DNA of 64,000 nt from Ditylenchus dipsaci (lineage: Eukaryota > Nematoda > Chromadorea > Rhabditida > Anguinidae): NCBI GenBank assembly GCA_004194705.1, contig SADC01001338.1, forward strand, positions 62,001 through 126,000, given 5' to 3'. Shown one piece after another: positions 57,960 through 64,000 of the stretch. The notes under the pieces were generated by a model. The model was not told the origin of the DNA. It made no database searches and saw only the letters and a list, made by a program, of their open reading frames with translations. Made by a program: the position numbers and the translations under genes. Within the stretch, counting starts at the first letter, position 1, and each line of letters opens with the position of its first letter.

Positions 57960-60890
57960 CACGTTTTATTTTGATTGTCAAAAGTCAACTGTATCACAAT
58001 TGCAAATATAACTGTAATAATAAACTCAAATAACACAAATCATCGCTGAGTCCATTTTTTCCAGTAAAAAGCATTCCAAGTAGCAGTCAAAAAAAAGCTA
58101 AAAGATTTTGAAACTTCGGGTTTCAAGCAATGCCAAATTAACTATGAAGAAAAGCAAAGCTGTTTTTTAAGCAGGAAACGACAAATAGCTAGTTGATTTC
58201 TATCGGGTTGCTTTTCTCCAAAATGACTCTATTTGAAAACTTGACCATCTCTCTACATCTCTTTTCACTCTTTTTTATGCATACAAACAACATCTGGCTT
58301 TCCCATCCCCACCCTTCCTACTTCTTCAAGAGATACAACAATTTTTCTCACTAAAGCAAATTAAAATTGAAAACGAACTAAAGAAGCAAAGAATCTACTA
58401 GATGCTTCAAATGTAAAAAACAAAGAAACAAAAGCAAAATTTAGCAAAATTGAAAATAATAAAATATTCTCAAAAAGTTTACATTGCGTGGGTTTACCAT
58501 TTGACACTTTGCAAAAATAAACTTCAACTATTTTTTAAAAAAATATTTTAAAATGTAAAAGTAGCAGAAACTTAAAAAATAATATCAGTCATTGTCTATA
58601 TATTGTTAGAGCAAAACTTCGATAAAAGACCACTCCAATATGAAATCTCCTCAATAAAATCCCGCGTGGGTCGGTCCCGAGGGTCGGTCTTATATAGAGT
58701 TACCGTATATCTCCTAATAAAGACCCATGGGCCCTTATTTTTCAACCCTTTTTGGAGGTGCGGCTTTATTAGAAGGTGGGGCCTTATCAGAAGATGCCTT
58801 TTTGGCCTTATTAGAAGATTGCCTTTTTGGCCTTATTAGTCCTTATTTGAGTGGGGCCTTATTTTTTCAACAACTCTCAAGAGGTGGGCCTTATTAGAAG
58901 ATATAAGGTATAAATGTATTAATAACGGATGAATCTTGAAAGTCTCTGCTTCTAACTGAAAAGTCTCCGCTTTTGCTTTTTGGAAAGTCACTCCTTACAC
59001 TAAAATTCCTTCTAAAATCTGAATCCGCAAAATTCGGAGCTGATTTACAGACTAGGACCTTCTAAATTTCTGAAAATCAATTGTTTTGGTGGTTTTTCTT
59101 CGACTGGGTTTATTTGATATTTTATGACTTTTTTCTATAAGTCAAAGGTTTCATATACCAAAACGTAGCTAAGATTCTGGGCTTTTATTTGAGATATCAT
59201 GCAGAGAATAAACAAACTCGAGTAGTGATTAAAATTCGAAAAGCATTCAACAATACCCAATTTGTTGCCATCCTACCCAGTCCTGTCCCAGAACTTTCGA
59301 TGTTATTTGGGAACTGACGTTTTTTCGCAATGTTAATTTACATTATCATTGCAACCTTATGCTCAAAGTGTAGCTATGCTTCTTGACTTCATTTTCAGTA
59401 TATGGTTGTAAATGATCATGTAAGTTGAAATTGCAAAAAAAATCAGTTTTTCACAATAATACCGAAATCCTATCCCTCAATAGTACTCTTGTCTTCCTTG
59501 GCCAAACCCTATACTGACCTATACTTCTGAAGTGATTTTGCTGTGAAAATTTTGTTACGTGATTTCTCATGAAATACGTGCTCTAAAAAGTTACTAAAGT
59601 CGCCGAGAAGTAAATAAAATTGGCGAAGGTTGAGGCGATATAAAGCTAAGTATGTGTCATTTAGGCTGGTTTCCCTTTATTTCAATGACAATTTTCTTGA
59701 AATCGCAAATCGGGGCAGTAAATGACACTAGATCAGTTCTGGAAATGATTGCAATCGATTGCGTGATAATTTTTAGACCTAGAAGTCAGTATCCTCACTA
59801 AAATGTAAAGTAAAAAATAGGTTATGCATCCACTGGGAATCGAACCTGAGTGTTCGAAATATTCGCTCTTCGATATGGCCCTAAATTTTAGGTGATATTA
59901 AAGCTATTACTTTTACTGTAGATGTTGGTTGTCAGCGGTAAAATCAGCAGTGAATCAAGGCAAAAAAATTTGGTTGTATACCAGGCCAACCATTCTTATC
60001 GAAAAATTAGTTAAAATAAAAAAGTAAAAATCAAATGTAAAGTAAATTAAAAGGGGAGTCCCACACTTTTCTAGTTATACACCACAATTCCTTAAATCTT
60101 TTTGCAGCTTCAGTCATAAACTTGGAGCACTAAGCATTAGCAATCAGTCTGGCCTGAGGCCAACATATTTTTACTCTTTGTGTGCAAAGAAGAGGTCAAT
60201 AAAAGAGGGGCTTAATCGGCTGGCAGCTTGCTGAGTGTTGCTGGTCAGTTTTTAGATTAATTCTTTTCTATTTTGTTCGAGGGGAATGACTGGGAAATAG
60301 CATAGTTTATGTGGGAATTTAAAATTTATTCTTTTTAAATTTGAAGCATTTAAACTTCAGTTTATCAAATTTCTACAAACAATTTTGCTAATTAAAGCGC
60401 CGATCATATTTTTTTGACTATCCTCCAGGGAGGGGTGGCAAAAGGTAAGGGGTGGCTTGGAGAAACTGCGGTATCTATTTTCTATAAGATGCTGAAAAAA
60501 ATTTAAAAAGCGTTTAGTCAAAAAATTTACAGTGTCAAAAAATTTCTGACTTCAATCTGCAGCTCAAAATAATATCTAAACATAAAAAGTAAAAAAGGCA
60601 AAGCGCTAGCTACCTAGCTACTACCCCTCCCCCTCTTTTGAGTTATTTCAAAATGGTCAAAAACTGTTGGATTTTAACTTTGTTTTCTGTTGTTTTTCAC
60701 GATAAGAAATATTGGCGCTACTAGCGAACAAACCAGCCACCATATTTTTTGAGCATTCGATTTTCATTCGAAAAAATTCAATTTATTTTAATCGAAAAAT
60801 ATAAATTTGTGTGAACTAAACAAGAAATTTTTACACCATTGTGTAGCTAACATCCTCAGCTTTCAATTGTGGGTAACATGAGGGGTGTGT
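57960..60890. other. Long non-coding stretch
   Basis: Contains GGGTCGGTC and a repeat of GGCCTTATTAGAAGATTGCC near 58750-58890, and at 59820-59870 a lone B-box-like GGGAATCGAACCTGAGTG with no A box. Patches at 58200-58400 and 60060-60260 are less AT-rich and may be old exons or control DNA. I cannot support a gene. Confidence 0.4.
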
Positions 60891-60901
60891 TCCGAATTAA
60901 G

Positions 60902-60992
60902 TGCTGGGGTATACCAAAGTTGACTGCTGGGGTATTCCGAAGTCGACTGCTGGGGTATTCCGAAGTCGACTGCTGGGGGTATTCCGAAGTTT
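60902..60992. repeat. Tandem repeat, about four 28-bp units
   Basis: Units of GCTGGGGTATTCCGAAGTCG followed by ACT, with one extra G in the fourth. Lies at the left end of an 'accaaggca' element whose right part is near 61130-61190. Confidence 0.8.
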
Positions 60993-61244
60993 AGCCGAAG
61001 GGTTTTCATCAGAAAAACAGAGAAAACTTGACAGTGGCATTCAAGCAGGGCTGTTAGTTTATCAAAAAAATTTCGTACAAGTTATGGCCATCTCATACAT
61101 ACCCTTTTTAATTTCGGAACACCCACCCCAGTCAATTGCGGAACACTCACCCAAGAAATTTGCCTTGGTCCCCAAGCTGATTTTTTTCGCTTTGGGGTAA
61201 ACCATGTTTATTGCATGATTAAGATGAAGTCAAATAATTTTCGG

Positions 61245-61400
61245 CGTTTGTTAGGACGGACTCAAACATACCTTGGATTCATGTTTAGGTCAACCCTTAC
61301 ATACGCTGGCTTACCCTTGCTCAAGTTTCAGCCTAAAAAATCTCAATAAGAAACAATGGCAGACTAAGACAAATCCGCCCCATGGCGCACCCCTTCTCTA
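61245..61400. repeat. 'GTTAGGACGGACTCAAACAT' palindrome
   Basis: TTAGGACGGACTCAAACATA and CCTTACATACGCTGGCTTACC words, related to those at 25100-25260 and 32310-32475. Confidence 0.5.
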
Positions 61401-62170
61401 AGAACCTATTTTGGAATAAGTTCTTGATTTTTAGGAGGTTGAAAAATAGAGCACCATGGTGTTCTGTTAGAATAATATAGTATAAATCTTTTATTAGCCA
61501 ACAGTTAACAGTTCACAGTTGATACAAAAGGCCCCCTCAGTGCACAAGTGCCATAAATCCTGTCAAAAGGAAATCAGTCATCCAAAAAATAGACAAGATC
61601 GGCCGAAAATATTTTTTGTCTTGAGGTGAAGTTAAAAGTTCGAAAAAACTAAAGTTGGCACACTAAACCTTGTCTTAGTAGATTTGCACGAAAATGTAAA
61701 AGTAACAGACAAAAAGATAAAAAAGTGATAGATAGCGAAAAATACATTTAAGTAAAATGCACTGTGATGGATTATATAAGAAGAAAACAAGCACTTGAAA
61801 TGAATTCAGGAGTAGTGCGCACTATACTCATTGCGTCCAAGAAACGGAAGCAAGAACAAGAGCTTAGCTGGTTTGGCACTGCTGCTGCTGCCATGGTGGT
61901 TGGTGTGCCAGACACTGCTAAAAGACACACCATCAAGAATCAAAGCGTGAAAGTGGACGAGGGGACAGCAAGACAGCACAAGCAAACAAACCACAGAGAG
62001 ATTGTGTGAAAGATACTCTTGTTGTGTGCTCCTCCATCCATCCAGGCCGGCATAACATGCTGAGTAGAGGCAATGAAATGAATTGGTGAGAATGGCCCAG
62101 CATTGTTCTTAATAAAAAGGACACCCTTTCTCAAATTTAAACTTTATCAAAAATAATAAAATGTTGGCTA
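61400..62170. other. Intergenic stretch with one unsupported ORF
   Basis: The plus-strand frame at 61764-62009 (81 codons, Ala/Lys/Thr-rich) and two minus frames overlap in higher-complexity DNA. No splice or polyadenylation context picks one of them, so none is given as a gene. Could be a 5' exon or control region. Confidence 0.3.
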
Positions 62171-62173
62171 TAA

Positions 62174-62339
62174 CAGTCTATTCTCGATATAACACCACCT
62201 ACACCAACCACCCCCACATTCGTTCTCGCCTATCGAAACAGGGTCAACAAAAGACCTTAAAATCGAGGTAAAAAAAGTGTCGGACCCTAGGCGGGAACGA
62301 ACTTGAGGGGGGGGATGCCGGTTTAACGAGAGTTGACTA
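62174..62339. mobile_element. TA-type MITE with the GTTCGTTCTCGCC module
   Basis: CAGTCTATTCTCGATATAAC at the left and AACGAGAGTTGACTA at the right; CATTCGTTCTCGCCTATCG and CTAGGCGGGAACGAACTT inside. A fragment of the GGGGTGGG family follows to about 62525. Confidence 0.7.
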
Positions 62340-62915
62340 TAGCAGTGCTTGGCCAGTCCGGGGTGGTTTCTGAGGGATCCAAGTCATTTTCAGACTATAA
62401 AATTTTAATTCTCACAAAATTTTGCAAAATTTGGTTGCTCTTGGACAAAAAATTAGGTTTGGTACAGGAAAAAAAAGGAAATTTGGTACAAAAAGAAGAA
62501 AATTTGGTACAAAAAATTATTATTGAGCGATTGCATGAATCAGGGCAAAACTGACTCAACAGAACAGATATTCGTAAAAAGCCCGAGTGCCCGGTCCTCC
62601 AAAGAGTATTGTTTCTGAGCCTACTTTTTCGGTTACCTTGATTTTTTCACCCCAATCCATTGCAATGTGGAGTCTGCTGGTGTTTTAGCAAATAACCTTG
62701 GTATGGTTGTGCAGAAGGTGTTGAATAGGTGAAAAATAATAAAAAACAAGGTAGATTCAGATTCAGTTAGCAAGATATCAAATGAGACCAAATTTTTAGT
62801 TGACCTTAGGTAATATTAGCAAAAGAATAAATTTTTTTCTTCAAAAAGCAGCAAAAAGTATAGGGATTGAAATCTCATGCATATGTAGTATAGCATAAGG
62901 ATCCTGTCTCTATAT

Positions 62916-62987
62916 TCCGTTGTGGTCTAGTGGTTAGGATTTGTGGCTCTCACCCACAAGGCCCGGGTTCGATTCCCGGCAACGGAA
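62916..62987 (+). tRNA. tRNA-Glu (anticodon CTC)
   Basis: A complete 72-nt cloverleaf: acceptor stem TCCGTTG pairs with CAACGGA plus discriminator A; D arm TGGTCTAGTGGTTAGGA; anticodon stem TTGTGG/CCACAA around loop CTCTCAC, so anticodon CTC; T arm CCCGGGTTCGATTCCCGG. A box and B box are canonical, and a T-rich run (TCTTTTTTT) 4 bases downstream is a Pol III terminator. No intron. This is the only intact tRNA gene I see in the window. Confidence 0.97.
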
Positions 62988-62989
62988 AT

Positions 62990-63000
62990 ATCTTTTTTTA
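62990..63000 (+). terminator. Pol III terminator of tRNA-Glu
   Basis: A run of seven T just after the mature 3' end. Confidence 0.7.
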
Positions 63001-63250
63001 TATATCAATCCACCCTTAACTCTTTTCGATATCAGAATCTTTTCACTGATCTTTGTAACATTTTTCTTGAAACAATGCTTTTTCAGCTAATATCACAAAT
63101 GAAGATGCATCACCTCTTCAGGACCGGCTATAGGAGTTTACAATAAATATAATTAATGTCTAAGCAAAAAAACCGATAAATACAGAGGTGCGCCATTTGA
63201 AGTAAACGCTTTTTGAGTCTCGACTGTATACTCTCACGACTATTTTCTAC

Positions 63251-63509
63251 CTATCTTTAGATAGTATTTGGACTGAGTGAGTAAGTCACGCTGTTTTCTG
63301 TTTCCTTTTAACTTTTTTCGAGCTAGAGTCAAAATGTCAAGCTGATTCATAAGAGCCGAGTGTGCTTTTTCGATTGTAATATGTGAAACATTGCCTTCTG
63401 AGCCCGTTTCTGAGTTTTTAGCGGATGAAGCACTGAAATTGGCCAAATGCGGAACATGTAGTATTAAGAATCTAAATCTTTGTTGTCTCGAGAAGAATCG
63501 AAAATTCAT
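63251..63509 (-). CDS. Possible first exon of an unrecognised gene
   Basis: ATG at 63509 opens 86 codons up to a candidate donor (GATAG|GTAGAAAA). The N-terminus is rich in Arg, Phe and Gln with no acids (MNFRFFSRQQRFRF), which could be a mitochondrial targeting peptide; that is inference. The rest reads like a helix-rich soluble protein (HSALMNQLDILTLARKKLKG). A stop follows soon if not spliced, giving an 89-residue protein. No downstream exon was found before the TA-type repeat tip near 63225, so this may equally be a short single-exon gene or chance. Confidence 0.35.
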
Positions 63510-63539
63510 TAGTCAATTTTGAATTTTGAGAAGTGAACC

Positions 63540-63610
63540 GGAAGTAGTTAACCAAATGATTGTTTTATGAGAACCTAGTTAACCAAATGATTGTTTTATG
63601 AGAACCCGAT
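63540..63610. repeat. Tandem duplication of about 37 bp
   Basis: TAGTTAACCAAATGATTGTT TTATGAGAACC (given in two parts) occurs twice in direct succession upstream of the 63.5-kb exon. Confidence 0.8.
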
Positions 63611-64000
63611 TCCGGTTATATGTTTCCAGATTTAATTTTTCCCATTTTGACAACATATCTCTAGAAACTATTACAGGGTAGACCAAATATGGCAGCCGAT
63701 TTAAAAGCCTAGAACTTATTATTTTTCATAAGTCTGAAAAAACAAATTATAGCTAATTCGATAGCCTTGAATCTGCGGTTTTTTTTTTTTTGAAATTTTA
63801 AGAAACATTATATTGAACTGTAGTGCTAAGATATGATTATTTAAAGCAAACATGACATTTCTAACAACATACAGAGTGCAGTGGTCAAAATTTCGATTGA
63901 CTATTTGTCATTACTGAAAAGTTTGAGCAGCATGTTGAAGTGCAGATCAAGAGCTACAAAACTCACTTCACAAAAACTTTTTTTTGACCGTCAAAGTGTT

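Noticed and set aside
59820..59870. GGGAATCGAACCTGAGTG as a minus-strand tRNA
   Set aside because: Only a B box is visible; no A box or stems at the right distance.
61764..62009. 81-codon plus-strand protein
   Set aside because: Competing frames on the minus strand and no family or gene context.

Overview
The window is animal nuclear DNA, AT-rich (roughly two thirds A+T by eye) and crowded with short transposable elements. The recognisable genes are metazoan: a U4/U6.U5 tri-snRNP component (SART1), a neurabin/spinophilin scaffold with PP1 docking motif, PDZ, coiled coil and SAM, a two-domain LBP/BPI/CETP-family protein, and a small secreted cystatin. Compact introns, many of 45-65 bp and ending in TTTTAG or TTTCAG, suggest a small-intron invertebrate. 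A nematode or other small-bodied invertebrate would fit, but the sequence alone does not settle the phylum. There is no bacterial, phage or CRISPR content.

Layout. 1-1.1 kb: foldback repeat and the last exon of a plus-strand Ser/Thr-rich protein. 2.0-2.6 kb: cystatin (minus). 3.1-7.8 kb: SART1 (minus, 18 exons). 8-11.2 kb: tandem repeats and MITEs. 11.2-14.0 kb: a hAT transposon carrying a multi-exon transposase (minus). 14.1-14.8 kb: 3' exons of an unrecognised minus-strand gene ending beside the hAT element. 15.5-17.7 kb: a 2.2 kb TA-flanked inverted-repeat element holding a broken Pif1-type helicase. 18-24.5 kb: MITEs, some nested. 24.6-28.3 kb: a small unrecognised plus-strand gene of three exons. 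30.1-38.8 kb: LBP/BPI-like gene (minus) with transposons in its introns and one within an exon. 39-45 kb: intergenic, repeat-rich. 45.3-53.6 kb: neurabin-like gene (minus). 54-64 kb: repeats, one tRNA-Glu(CTC) gene and one possible first exon near the right edge.

Two themes stand out. First, the repeats are nearly all palindromic (foldback) elements of several families, many nested in each other. The most unusual family has arms that each look like a tRNA gene (A box and B box) arranged head to head, with eleven full or partial copies. Second, reading frames of the best conserved domains are broken repeatedly by missing single bases, often in homopolymers, while the protein sequence stays conserved on both sides. 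That pattern is more like uncorrected assembly deletions than pseudogene decay, and it matters for any gene prediction here. The SART1 frame, by contrast, is clean across 16 of its 17 splice junctions.

The genes do not form a pathway. They are independent eukaryotic loci (splicing, cytoskeletal/PP1 scaffolding, secreted lipid-binding defence-type protein, protease inhibitor).
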